Under the pieces are notes generated by a model. That model was given only the letters and a program-made list of their open reading frames with translations. It was not told the origin of the DNA and did no database searches. The position numbers and the translations under genes were made by a program. This document shows positions 16,731-25,588 of a stretch of 64,000 bases of DNA, piece after piece (positions within the stretch are counted from its first letter, which is position 1; each line of letters starts with the position of its first letter). The stretch is from Sphingomonadales bacterium (lineage in GTDB: Bacteria; Pseudomonadota; Alphaproteobacteria; Sphingomonadales; Sphingomonadaceae). The stretch lies in NCBI GenBank assembly GCA_004173185.1, contig SEFZ01000018.1:1-64000 (forward strand), given 5' to 3'.

Positions 16731-17225
16731 ATGAAGCCAGCAGCCAACCGTTCGCGTTCCGACTATGAGGACTTTCTGTATGCCGAGGCCGCGCTTCTCG
16801 ACGAATGGAAGCTCGACGAATGGTACGCGCTCTTTTCGCCCGACGCCATTTACGAAATTCCGACGGCAGGCCGCGGCGAGCACGCCGATTCCGCTGAGGA
16901 ACTCTTTTATGTCGCCGACGACTACGGTCGTCTCGGGCATCGCGTCCTTCGTCTCAACAAGCCGGGTGGCCACTCCGAATGGCCGCGCTCGGTCTGTTCG
17001 CGCCAGGTGACAAACGTCCGTATCCTGGGATCGAGCGACAGGGGAACCGAAGTCGGGTGCACGTTCACGACCCGGCGAACGAAGAATGGCATCACCGATG
17101 TGTTTTTTGGGCATATGATTTATGTGTTTCGCGAAACTGACAGTGGCGTCCGCATCGCGTCGAAGCGCGTCTTTCTCGATATGAACGCGCTCCGCCCGCA
17201 GGGCCGCGTCAGCATCATCCTCTGA
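16731..17225 (+). CDS. aromatic-ring-hydroxylating dioxygenase, beta subunit
   Basis: A 164-residue small subunit of the SnoaL/NTF2-like fold, structural partner of the alpha subunit in the alpha3beta3 oxygenase. Seen features are the N-terminal helix with EAALLDEWKLDEWYALFSPDA, then VRILGSS and the C-terminal ASKRVFLDMNALRPQGRVSIIL, typical of beta subunits. It begins 14 bases after the alpha stop, with GAGG about ten bases before the ATG. Confidence 0.92.
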   Translation: MKPAANRSRSDYEDFLYAEAALLDEWKLDEWYALFSPDAIYEIPTAGRGEHADSAEELFYVADDYGRLGHRVLRLNKPGGHSEWPRSVCSRQVTNVRILGSSDRGTEVGCTFTTRRTKNGITDVFFGHMIYVFRETDSGVRIASKRVFLDMNALRPQGRVSIIL

Positions 17226-17241
17226 TCAGCAGGAGCGGCCT

Positions 17242-18240
17242 GTGTTCATCGATGCCCATTGCCACGCCTCGCCATGGGCCCTCCCCGATGCACCCGACGA
17301 GGCGCTGAAAGGCACGTGGCCCTGCATGCGATGCGCCTCGCAGGATGCAGGAGCGCTGTTTCTAGGCGACACGCGTTTCCGGGAGCTGGATTCGCGGTCG
17401 TGGAACGCCGAACGGCGACTGGAAGATATGGAGCGCGACCGGGTCGACATGCAAATCCTGTCACCCATGCCCGAACTGCTATCCTACTGGTTTGACCCCG
17501 CCCACGCCGAGCGGATCTGCGATGCAACGAACGACCATATCGCTAAAATCGTCGCGGCCCATCCTCGCCGGTTTCGAGGTCTCGGGGCCATTCCCCTGCA
17601 GGACCCTGCTAAAGCTCCTGAGCATCTTATGCGCCTTAAGGCGGATTTCGAATTGTCCGGGGTCGAAATCGGCAGCAACATTGCCGGACGGCTGCTACAC
17701 GATCCGGCATTCGATCCGTTCTGGGCTGCTGCCGAGGATTTGGGCCTGTCGATTTTCGTCCACGCCCTGCATCCTGTCGTTGCCAAAGCCATCGAGCTAC
17801 CGCCGCCGCTTTTCACGCCGCTTGCGCTTTTTCCGCTCGATGTCGGCATGAGTGCAGCTTCGCTGCTGATGGCCGGCGTTTTGTCACGGTATCCGCGCCT
17901 CCGCATTGCCTTCAGTCACGGCGGCGGCGCCCTGCCAGGGATGCTTGGCAGACTGGACGCAGGCTGGGAGGCGACCGAAGGCTGCGGTGGTAAGATGAGC
18001 GAACGGCCGAGCGCGTCGGCCCGGCGCCTTTTTTACGACAGCAATGTCTACGACGGCCGCTACCTTTCCTATCTCGCCCAGGACGCGGCTCCAAACCAGG
18101 TCTTCATGGGCACGGACTATCCCTACGACATCATGCAGAAATCCCCCGTCGAATTTATCGAAGGCGCCGGTCTCGGACCCGATTCCTTCGCCAGCGTCAG
18201 TTCGCTGGCAGCGATGCGGTTTCTGGACGAAAGACAATAA
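17242..18240 (+). CDS. amidohydrolase-family enzyme (PF04909, ACMSD-like)
   Basis: A 332-residue TIM-barrel metal hydrolase. The N-terminal FIDAHCHASPWA gives the H-x-H metal pair. Later elements are the histidine in SIFVHALHP, AFSHGGGALPG and the aspartate in VFMGTDYPYD, the order typical of the ACMSD/gamma-resorcylate decarboxylase branch. Members decarboxylate aromatic or meta-cleavage acids, or hydrolyse lactones and amides. The start is GTG, six bases after AGGAG, 16 bases behind the beta subunit. In this context a non-oxidative decarboxylation or C-C/lactone hydrolysis after ring attack is plausible but unproven. Confidence 0.88.
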   Translation: MFIDAHCHASPWALPDAPDEALKGTWPCMRCASQDAGALFLGDTRFRELDSRSWNAERRLEDMERDRVDMQILSPMPELLSYWFDPAHAERICDATNDHIAKIVAAHPRRFRGLGAIPLQDPAKAPEHLMRLKADFELSGVEIGSNIAGRLLHDPAFDPFWAAAEDLGLSIFVHALHPVVAKAIELPPPLFTPLALFPLDVGMSAASLLMAGVLSRYPRLRIAFSHGGGALPGMLGRLDAGWEATEGCGGKMSERPSASARRLFYDSNVYDGRYLSYLAQDAAPNQVFMGTDYPYDIMQKSPVEFIEGAGLGPDSFASVSSLAAMRFLDERQ

Positions 18241-18296
18241 CCCCGCGCTGCGTTTCGAGAAGGTGCCTAGCCGGGAATTGAGAAAGGTAAAGCCAA

Positions 18297-19040
18297 ATGG
18301 ATTTCGTGGATAAGGTCGCCCTCGTCACAGGCGCGGCAAGTCCGATCGGAAAAGCAATATGCGATCGCCTGATCAAAGGTGGCGCCAAGCTCGCCATCGC
18401 CGACGTCGACGCTGAAGCCCTACGGGCATATGGAGCCGTGTCCGCGCCAGATGCCCTTCAATTTTGCGGCGATCTGAGCGAGGAAGCGGTCGCGTCCGAC
18501 TTGGTTGCGCAGACGCGCAGCACATTCGGGCGGATCGACATTCTGGTCAATAATGCCGGCGGAGGGGTGGTGATCCCGACATCGGAGCACACTGCCGAGA
18601 CCATCAAACGAACGATCGACCGAAATCTTTGGACGACCCTTTGGTGCACCGTTCCGACGTTACCGATCATGGTCGAACAAAATTACGGACGCATCATCAA
18701 CATCGGCGCGGACTCAGTCCGCAACGGCCTTTGGATGCATGCAATTTACAACGCGGCAAAGGGCGGCGTGCACGCGCTCGTGACCGGGCTGGCACGCGAA
18801 TATGCTGAATATGACATCACTGCGAACGTGGTGGCGCCGTGCATGGTCGAAACGCCGCTCGTTGCGTTGGAGCGGAGCAAGGGCAATCCCTGGGTGCAGC
18901 GAATGGAGTCGGTCATCCCGAAAGGCCGCTCGGCCCAACCGGATGAGATAGCTTCGATGGTAGCTTATCTCGCCAGCGATGAAGCCCGTTTCGTCACCGG
19001 CCAAGTCATCAGCGTCAACGGCGGCAGCACGATGCTGTGA
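18297..19040 (+). CDS. SDR-family dehydrogenase (candidate cis-dihydrodiol dehydrogenase)
   Basis: A 247-residue classical short-chain dehydrogenase. TGAASPIGKA is the cofactor loop and LAIADVDAEA carries the NAD-selecting aspartate. INNAGG-type motif NNAGGG, serine in IGADSVRN and YNAAKGG complete the active site. The end (DEARFVTGQVISVNGGSTML) is standard. Its position between the Rieske oxygenase and the meta-cleavage hydrolase suggests that it oxidises the dihydrodiol to a catechol. A role as 3-oxoacyl reductase cannot be excluded. Confidence 0.85.
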   Translation: MDFVDKVALVTGAASPIGKAICDRLIKGGAKLAIADVDAEALRAYGAVSAPDALQFCGDLSEEAVASDLVAQTRSTFGRIDILVNNAGGGVVIPTSEHTAETIKRTIDRNLWTTLWCTVPTLPIMVEQNYGRIINIGADSVRNGLWMHAIYNAAKGGVHALVTGLAREYAEYDITANVVAPCMVETPLVALERSKGNPWVQRMESVIPKGRSAQPDEIASMVAYLASDEARFVTGQVISVNGGSTML

Positions 19041-19065
19041 GCTTAAGAATTCTAGGAGAGCGAAT

Positions 19066-19905
19066 ATGACCGATTTACCCGAAACGCGCTTCGTCGAGTC
19101 CTCAAACGGGCGGATTGCCTATCATGAAGCCGGCACCGGACCTTGCGTGATTCTCATCCATGGCGGCGGCCCCGGAGCCTATGGCTATAGCAATTTCCGA
19201 AAGAATTTTCTGCCGCTTGCGGAAAAAGGATTCCGCACGATTGTCGTCGACCTTCCCGGATATGGCCAGTCCGAGCATCGCACATCATCCGACGGCGGCC
19301 TGTTTACGCCGATGGCCGAGGCAACGCGTGAACTGATCGATCACCTCGGCGAAGCCAAGGCGAGCCTCGTCGGTAATTCGCTGGGGGGCGGAACGGCGTT
19401 GCGCCTCGCGCTCGATGATCCCGACCGCGTCGATCGCATGGTTCTGATGGGGCCGGGGGGCAGCATCCCGGCTACGTCTACCTTCCCGGCGGAAGGCCTG
19501 CTTCGCATGGTGACCTTCTACGATGGCGAAGGCCCAACGATCGAGAAGCTTGACCGCGTCATCGATCTGCTCGTGCATGACCGGTCGTCGATTAGCCGCG
19601 AGTTGGTCGAGGAACGCTTCAAGACCGCAACGCTCCCCCAGACGCTCGCCAATCCGCCTTTGAAGGGACAGGCGGGGAACCCGCGCAACGACCTTTGGCG
19701 CGAAGATCTGGACAAGCTCGAACATCGCACGCTCCTCATCTGGGGCCGCGAAGACAAGGTTCTCCCGCTCGACATGTCCTTCATCATGCTGAAACGCATT
19801 CCGAACGCTGACATGCACATTTTCTCGAAGTGCGGGCACTGGGCGCAATGGGAGCGGGCGGACGAATTCAACGATCTGGTCGCGGACTTTCTGGTTCGCG
19901 CCTGA
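19066..19905 (+). CDS. alpha/beta hydrolase, meta-cleavage-product hydrolase type
   Basis: A 279-residue C-C bond hydrolase of the BphD/HsaD/MhpC branch. The catalytic triad is S105 (GNSLGGG), D230 (GREDKVLP) and H258 (KCGHWAQWE). HGGGPGA forms the oxyanion region, a hallmark of this branch. It would split a 2-hydroxy-6-oxo-dienoate, the product of the extradiol dioxygenase at 28440, into a carboxylic acid and 2-hydroxypentadienoate for the hydratase at 10526. AGGAGAG lies six bases before the ATG. The open frame extends 29 codons upstream into the SDR gene, but there is no reason to use it. Confidence 0.93.
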   Translation: MTDLPETRFVESSNGRIAYHEAGTGPCVILIHGGGPGAYGYSNFRKNFLPLAEKGFRTIVVDLPGYGQSEHRTSSDGGLFTPMAEATRELIDHLGEAKASLVGNSLGGGTALRLALDDPDRVDRMVLMGPGGSIPATSTFPAEGLLRMVTFYDGEGPTIEKLDRVIDLLVHDRSSISRELVEERFKTATLPQTLANPPLKGQAGNPRNDLWREDLDKLEHRTLLIWGREDKVLPLDMSFIMLKRIPNADMHIFSKCGHWAQWERADEFNDLVADFLVRA

Positions 19906-19987
19906 CGGCGCTGTCGGCCTCGTCGATCCCATTTTGCGCGACCACCACCTACGGCGCTTCACTACCCTGCTGGGGACTCCTCCCTAT

Positions 19988-20019
19988 CCCGGCGCCGAAG
20001 ACGGCGCCGGGATTTTTTT
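19988..20019 (+). terminator. strong rho-independent terminator of the Rieske operon
   Basis: CCCGGCGCCG-AAGA-CGGCGCCGGG forms a perfect ten-pair stem, followed by ATTTTTTT. It closes the five-gene rightward operon and lies just before the stop of the convergent ligase gene. Confidence 0.93.
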
Positions 20020-20027
20020 GCAGAAGC

Positions 20028-21665
20028 TTACGCGATTTCCGACTTGGCCTGATCGCGCAACTCGCGGCGAAGGATTTTCCCCGTCGTCGTCATTGGGAGA
20101 TCGGCAACAAACCGAATTTCGCGGGGATATTCATGCTTGGCAAGGCGGTCGCGCACCGACTTACGGATTTCATCCGCCAGTTCGTCACTCGGCTCAGTTC
20201 CTTCCGCGAGGACGACATAGGCCCGAATGATTTCCGTACGATCCTTGTCCGGTACGCCAATCGCCGCTGCCAGCTTTACTGCGGGATGGCGCAGGACGGC
20301 ATCTTCGATCTCCGTTGGCCCGATCCGGTAGCCCGAGCTGGTGATCACGTCATCGGCGCGCCCTTGGAACCAGTAGAAGCCGTCCTCGTCCATGTGGGCG
20401 AGATCGCCGGTGATCAGCCAGTCGCCGTTAAACTTCTTCGCCGTCGCCTCCGGATCATTCCAGTATCGCAGCATCATCACCGGGTCGGGTGCCTTGAAAA
20501 CGAGATTTCCGACTGTGCCGGGCGGAAGCATGTTTCCATCGTCATCCATGATGTCGGCAATATGTCCCGGCAGCGCCCCTCCTAGCGAGCCGATCCGAAA
20601 ATGCCCGAGACGGGAACAGTTGCCCATCAGGACATTCGCTTCGGTCTGGCCAAAACCTTCGTTGATCACAGCGCCAAACATCTCGAGCATGTTTTCAAGA
20701 AGATCGCGCCCGACCGCCTCGCTACCGCTGATGATGCTGCGCAGCTTTACATCGTACCGCTCGACCAGTGGCGCATGCGGCTTCAACAGCTTGAACATGG
20801 TCGGGGTCAGAAACGCGTTTCGGATCTGGTGCTCTCCCATCATGCGCATCGTAAGTTCGGGGTCAAATCCAGCCATTGGAAAGACGAGAAGCGGCGTGCC
20901 ATGAAACCACCCGCCAAGGAGCATGTTGCCAATGCCGCCCAGCCAGGCCCAGTCGGCTGGAGACCACATGCGATCGCCCGCGGCCGGATAGAAATCAAAG
21001 AGAACTTCGAGGCCGGGGATATGACCATAGACGATGCGGTGACCCTGCAGCGTGCCCTTCGGCCATCCCGTCGTCCCCGATGTATAGTTGATCATTGCCG
21101 GCGTATCGGGGGAAACCATCAGGGTAGAAAATCTGTCCGAGGCCCGCTCAAGAAGTGCGTAAAAATCATGTACGCCCGGTGGTGCAGCGCCGTCGATGAC
21201 GAAGATATGCTTCAGGCTCGGCGCAAGTGACTGTGCCTCAAGTAGCTTTGGAAGATTTTCCCTGTTCGTCACCACTGTCGTGACGTCGGCATGATTGAGA
21301 CGATATTCGAGGCCGTCGACGCCGAACAATATCGAGGTGGGGATCGAGATCAGCCCCGCCTTCCAGCATGCTATATGCGCGACTGCGGTGGCGGGATGCT
21401 GGGGCAAATACACCATCAGGCGTTCTCCCGCCGTCATTCCGATCCCCACGAGGACATTGGCGAACCTGTTCGCAAGCCGCTGTATGTCTCGAAAACTATA
21501 GGTGTCGATGCGGTCGCCGACATGATGGATCAGTGCCAGCCGGTCGGGATTCTCAGCGTGGCGATCGCAGATTTCCCACGCGATATTCATCTTCTCGGGC
21601 AGGTTCCATTGGAAACTCTCATAGACCTCGGCATAGGTCGGCCGCGGAGTGACAAGGCGTGTCAT
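20028..21665 (-). CDS. AMP-forming acyl-CoA synthetase
   Basis: A 545-residue ANL-superfamily ligase, close in style to acetoacetyl/medium-chain and aryl acyl-CoA synthetases. Motifs in order are the P-loop YTSGTTGWPKGT, the adenine-binding region NEGFGQTE, the hinge TGDLAHMDEDGFYWFQGRADD and the C-terminal catalytic lysine in TTTGKILRREL. It would activate the carboxylic acid substrate or a ring-cleavage acid to its CoA ester, feeding the acyl-CoA enzymes of the island. The start MTRLVTPRP at 21665 has CGGGAGA about a dozen bases upstream. The longer open frame (to 22061) is non-homologous and crosses operator D. Confidence 0.92.
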   Translation of the reverse strand: MTRLVTPRPTYAEVYESFQWNLPEKMNIAWEICDRHAENPDRLALIHHVGDRIDTYSFRDIQRLANRFANVLVGIGMTAGERLMVYLPQHPATAVAHIACWKAGLISIPTSILFGVDGLEYRLNHADVTTVVTNRENLPKLLEAQSLAPSLKHIFVIDGAAPPGVHDFYALLERASDRFSTLMVSPDTPAMINYTSGTTGWPKGTLQGHRIVYGHIPGLEVLFDFYPAAGDRMWSPADWAWLGGIGNMLLGGWFHGTPLLVFPMAGFDPELTMRMMGEHQIRNAFLTPTMFKLLKPHAPLVERYDVKLRSIISGSEAVGRDLLENMLEMFGAVINEGFGQTEANVLMGNCSRLGHFRIGSLGGALPGHIADIMDDDGNMLPPGTVGNLVFKAPDPVMMLRYWNDPEATAKKFNGDWLITGDLAHMDEDGFYWFQGRADDVITSSGYRIGPTEIEDAVLRHPAVKLAAAIGVPDKDRTEIIRAYVVLAEGTEPSDELADEIRKSVRDRLAKHEYPREIRFVADLPMTTTGKILRRELRDQAKSEIA

Positions 21666-21857
21666 GATTGTATCGATCTCCCGTGATTTCTTATTGTCGA
21701 GGCGGACTGAAATTCGCCAGTTCGGCGGGCAGCCTGCCCTTTTCGGAACGGTCCCGCAGGCCCGTGTGATTGTCGGCAAACTTAGCGTGCGGCTTGTCGG
21801 CTGCCACCCCTCCAACGGCTCTATCCTCATCCGGATATGAACCTGCGAGCTGGCCTT

Positions 21858-21872
21858 TCTCACTTGATAAGA
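21858..21872. promoter_or_regulatory. operator D, ligase / ABM divergent region
   Basis: TCTCACTTGATAAGA, within the longer near-palindrome TTCTCACTTGATAAGAA. It is 80 bases before the ABM-domain gene and 193 bases before the ligase start. Confidence 0.6.
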
Positions 21873-21951
21873 AGCTGGCCATCCTTCCGTTGGGCAAGTT
21901 GTTGCGCGCGGGCGCCCCCCCGGCGAGCGTGTCGCCAGCCAAGGAGAGAGA

Positions 21952-22308
21952 ATGATGATCAGATTAATTGCCCGTGGAACGGTCGAAGCCGGAGATCGGG
22001 AGCAGTTCGCAACGCTCGTCCACGAGCTTGTCGAGCGAGTACGAACGAATGAGGCCGGCAATACATTGGCCTATGATTTCTATCTGACGGACGACGACGC
22101 GGACAATTGCGTCGTGCATGAATGCTACACTGACATTTCCGCACTCGCAGCGCATGTCCAGAATATCGGCGCGAACGCCGGCAAATTGGCGAAGCTTTTC
22201 AAGACCGGGCGTCTCGAGGTGTACGGGGCCGCCCCCCAGCCCCTCGTATCTCAACTCGAACGCATCGCGCCCGTCTCCCATTTCCCCAATCTCGCCGCGG
22301 GGCTCTAG
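21952..22308 (+). CDS. antibiotic biosynthesis monooxygenase (ABM)-domain protein
   Basis: A 118-residue small alpha-beta-barrel protein of the YgiN/quinol monooxygenase type (MIRLIARGTVEAGDREQFATLVHELVERVRT, YDFYLTDDDADNCVVHECYTD, AHVQNIGANAGKLAKLF). Cofactor-free members oxidise hydroquinones and anthrones or detoxify quinones. Two adjacent ATGs follow AAGGAGAG. The second has the better spacing. Its divergent placement with the ligase under one operator suggests co-expression. Scavenging of auto-oxidised catechols is a reasonable guess. Confidence 0.82.
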   Translation: MMIRLIARGTVEAGDREQFATLVHELVERVRTNEAGNTLAYDFYLTDDDADNCVVHECYTDISALAAHVQNIGANAGKLAKLFKTGRLEVYGAAPQPLVSQLERIAPVSHFPNLAAGL

Positions 22309-22810
22309 GTTCAGCGATCTGCATGAGCGTCGGGCGGGGTGTCGTCAGTGAACCGAGTAGCGATCGCGTCCCAGCAACAGCCAGAATAGCGTCGCTGCCA
22401 GCCAAATGACGGCAACCGTGAGAGCCCGACGCCATGATTTCTTTCAGGATGTCGTCGTCGCACGCGATTATAGGCACAGGCCGATGAGCCAAGCACGATC
22501 ACGCCATATTGCCAGCTGAAAATTGCCGCATGCGCCCGCGCGCCGAAGTAGCGACTTATGCTGCAAGAGATGATGTCGAACCAGCGCCGATCATGAAGCC
22601 GATGCGCAGCATGGTGCGACGCGGGCCGAATCTTCGGCGGGCGCGGGCTAAGGGAAATATCTTAGATCAAGAGGCCCACCGTTCGCGACCGTGTCCCCGA
22701 CTGCGGAGCGGGATTCTCGTCGATCGCCTTACGCCGGCACGTGTGCGGTTAGATCATGTCTCGCAGCACCGCACGCTGAGCCACGCGAACGTTGCGGACC
22801 TTAAGCTGAA
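22309..22810. other. gap with a possible decayed small membrane gene
   Basis: No intact gene is seen. On the minus strand around 22350-22435 a frame reads RALTVAVIWLAATLFWLLLG, one transmembrane helix ending at a stop, but it has no start codon and a stop lies a few codons upstream. This may be a degraded small membrane protein or chance. Confidence 0.3.
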
Positions 22811-22836
22811 GGCGGCTCCGGTTTCCCGAAGCCGCC
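22811..22836 (-). terminator. hairpin after the first TonB receptor gene
   Basis: On the minus strand GGCGGCTTCGGG and its near-complement CCGGAGCCGCC form a stable hairpin about a dozen bases after the receptor stop, followed by a weak T-containing stretch (TTCAGCTT). Confidence 0.6.
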
Positions 22837-22848
22837 CTGTCGTTTCGT

Positions 22849-25188
22849 TTAGTAGCTGTAGCGGAGCGTCACCCCGTAGGTCCGGGGTGCAGCCGGCGAG
22901 ACCTGGTCACCATCGGTGCTGGCCCGCACGTAGGAGTAATATTTTTCCTTGGTGAGATTTTTCCCAAAGATACCGATGCTCAGGCCACCGTCGAAGCGCA
23001 GTTCTGCCTGGGCGTTGAACAGATCATAGGCGGGCTCCTTGAGACGGTTTTGAGCATCCCAGAAAAAGCCGCTGTTATGATAATAGTTCGCACTGAGGTT
23101 CAGCCCCCCGAAGGATGTTTCCGTGTCGTAGCTGACCCCGAGATTGGCTGTAAATTTGGGTGCCCGGATAAGCTTGTTACCCGAGGCGTCGGCGTTGGGG
23201 AGCTGCGCATTGTTATAAGGCGCTGCGTCTCTCGGAAGGAATATCGTGGCGTCCGGGAAATTCTTGTACTTCGAGTGTATCAATCCCACGCCAAAATTGA
23301 TTTTGAGCGGCCCCAAGGCCGCCTCGCCTTCGATTTCGCCACCGTAAATCTCGGCCGCCGCGGCATTGCGGAACTGAAAGGCCGGCGGCGTTCCGACGAC
23401 AACCTGAATCTGCAGATCCTGGTAGTCATAGTAGAAGGACGCGAAGTTAAGTCGCAGATGACGATCGAACAGCTGGGTTTTCAGGCCAACCTCATAGGCG
23501 TCCAGCACTTCGGGCTTAACTGGCGCGGCGATGCTCGGGCAAAGGCCCAATGGTGCGGGAGACGTCAGACACATGCCGCCCACGTTGAAACCGCCCGATT
23601 TGAAGCCGCGGCTGTAGCTGGCATAGCCCATGATATCGGGATCGAATTTGTGATCCAGAACGGCGCGGTAGGTCCATGCGCTCTGGGTCGTATTCTGCTC
23701 CGGCACATCATTCGAACGCAGGCCAAACTGAAAGCTCGCCGGCGGCGTCGGGATCGTGCTCGTGCGCAGGCCCTCATAATATTGAAACGCGCTGAACTTG
23801 TCCCGCGTGTAGCGAAGGCCAGCCGTCACGCGGGTGTTTTCGAATATATCAAGGGTAATTTCTCCGAAACCGGAAACCGACCGCGTCTTCTGGGCGCCGA
23901 CAATTTTGAGCGTTGGTTCCAACGCGCCGCGCGTGAAAGTCGTCGGCGAGATGGCCGACTTGGAATCGAGGTAAAATGCTCCGACCACCCAGTTGAGCGA
24001 TCCGCCGCCATTTGACAGAAGCTGGAGCTCCTGGGTGAAACCCTCGACCTTATTGGTTGTCGTGTTGGTGTTCGTTTGGCCGATCTGCGGCGTTGAATCG
24101 GACGGCACCACCGAGCGCCCCAGATAATTTGTGTAGGAGGAAATCGACTTGAGGGTAGCGAAGGGAAGGTCGTGCTCCAACGTCGCACTGAAGGAATATT
24201 GACGACCGTCGTAATAGTAGCTGAGGTCGCTCGCGTTGTCGTAAAAGCCACCGGTGAAAATATAAGGGGTGACGCCATTCGCCGAGAGCGTCGCACCGTA
24301 GGCACCGCGGCGATATTCGCCCTGGTCTCCGAAATTTTCGAAATAACGCGCGGTGAGCGTCAGCTTGGTGTCCTCGCCGAGATTTGCGACAATCTTACCG
24401 CTCGCGGTGAACTCGCGGAGGAACCCGACCTCGTCGAACCGGGGAAAGGGTACGGTCACCGGGACGCCGTTCACGAGCTGCGGCCCTGCCTGATCGGGGG
24501 TTGCAAGATTCTTGCCCCAGCCATCGGCCTGGTTCTTGTAATTCAGCGAAAGCGATGCGGCGAGCGCGTCCGACCCACCCGTCACATAGGCGCCGGCTTC
24601 TACTGTGCGGAAATTTCCGTAGCTCAGCTTAAAGGAGCCGCCAAAGTCGGGCTTGGGATCGGAAGTTACGATATTGAGGAGGCCGCCTGTCGCGTTGCGG
24701 CCAAATAGCGTGCCCTGCGGCCCCTTGAGAACCTCAACGCGCTGGATGTCGGAAAGATTATAGACACCGCTGAAGGGGACAAGCTGATAGACGCCATCGA
24801 CATAGGTAGCGACGCTCGGGTCATTGCCTGCATTTGCTGCCGGGCTGCCGACACCGCGGAGGAATGGCGTGACGGCTTGGCCGGTCTTCTGGAGGAGAAG
24901 GCTTGGCACGACCTGTGGCATGTCGGTCGTCGCGTCGATGCCGCGGCTGATGAGGGCGTCGCCACCGAATGCGGATACGGCCACCGGCACATCCTGTAAT
25001 CGTTCTTCGCGGCGCCGCGCAGTGACGATAATCTCATCGAGGCCCGAGCTCGTGTCGCTAGAATTCGCGTCCGCGTCTGCGTCCGCGTCGGATGGCGAGG
25101 TCGCCGTATCGGGGGTCTGCGCCAAAGCGCAGGCGGGGAATAGCGCTGCCATGGCAACGCAGGCGCTCAGGCCAATTTTCCGATTCAT
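22849..25188 (-). CDS. TonB-dependent outer-membrane receptor (1)
   Basis: A 779-residue receptor. The signal peptide covers about 1-23 (ending ACALAQ), followed by a low-complexity acidic linker (DADADADA) and a TonB box/plug start DEIIVTARRREERLQDVPVAVSAFGG. The plug contains RVEVLKGPQGTLFGRNATGG. The beta-barrel ends in the aromatic-terminated strand YGVTLRYSY. Such receptors bring large or hydrophobic molecules through the outer membrane of sphingomonads and are regularly part of catabolic islands. The gene stands alone, with 400 bases of upstream sequence that hold operator B. Confidence 0.95.
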   Translation of the reverse strand: MNRKIGLSACVAMAALFPACALAQTPDTATSPSDADADADANSSDTSSGLDEIIVTARRREERLQDVPVAVSAFGGDALISRGIDATTDMPQVVPSLLLQKTGQAVTPFLRGVGSPAANAGNDPSVATYVDGVYQLVPFSGVYNLSDIQRVEVLKGPQGTLFGRNATGGLLNIVTSDPKPDFGGSFKLSYGNFRTVEAGAYVTGGSDALAASLSLNYKNQADGWGKNLATPDQAGPQLVNGVPVTVPFPRFDEVGFLREFTASGKIVANLGEDTKLTLTARYFENFGDQGEYRRGAYGATLSANGVTPYIFTGGFYDNASDLSYYYDGRQYSFSATLEHDLPFATLKSISSYTNYLGRSVVPSDSTPQIGQTNTNTTTNKVEGFTQELQLLSNGGGSLNWVVGAFYLDSKSAISPTTFTRGALEPTLKIVGAQKTRSVSGFGEITLDIFENTRVTAGLRYTRDKFSAFQYYEGLRTSTIPTPPASFQFGLRSNDVPEQNTTQSAWTYRAVLDHKFDPDIMGYASYSRGFKSGGFNVGGMCLTSPAPLGLCPSIAAPVKPEVLDAYEVGLKTQLFDRHLRLNFASFYYDYQDLQIQVVVGTPPAFQFRNAAAAEIYGGEIEGEAALGPLKINFGVGLIHSKYKNFPDATIFLPRDAAPYNNAQLPNADASGNKLIRAPKFTANLGVSYDTETSFGGLNLSANYYHNSGFFWDAQNRLKEPAYDLFNAQAELRFDGGLSIGIFGKNLTKEKYYSYVRASTDGDQVSPAAPRTYGVTLRYSY

Positions 25189-25588
25189 AAACTCTCCCTA
25201 ATTCTCTTTTCTCTTTGACGGGTGCAGGCATCCGGTCCGGATGCCGCCCCGTCGGCTTTCGCTGTGGGTCGTCGCGTCACGATGGGAACCTAGGTATCAG
25301 CACCCAGTCAGATCACGCTGCCTCTCATTACCGAAATCCCTATGGGTCGGATGGGATCTCAGTCAATTGTTCTAGCGCGAACATGTCTCATCCAATGAGA
25401 AATTTCTGTGCGGTTGGGATGACTGAAGGCCCGCGGGCGCGATCCCATTTCAGTAGTGTCACTCACGCAACGCTTTGTAAGAGCCACTCTTGCACCGAAC
25501 CGACGTCAGCGCCGAGGCTACTGGTACCGCTGCGGCTGAACGCGGGGTTTCACGTCAATAGAACATCTGTTCTATTGACGACGCCAAG
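25189..25588 (-). promoter_or_regulatory. promoter region of TonB receptor 1
   Basis: Apart from operator B, a minus-strand TTGACT (25361-25366) could be a -35 element. Its -10 partner about 17 bases downstream is poor. The remaining part, up to the stop of the MaoC-like gene, shows no gene. Confidence 0.35.
25386..25400. promoter_or_regulatory. operator B, upstream of TonB receptor 1
   Basis: TCTCATCCAATGAGA is a perfect 15-bp palindrome with the same arms as operator A and a different spacer. It lies 198 bases before the receptor start and about 20 bases upstream of a possible TTGACT -35 element, a position that would suit activation. Confidence 0.7.
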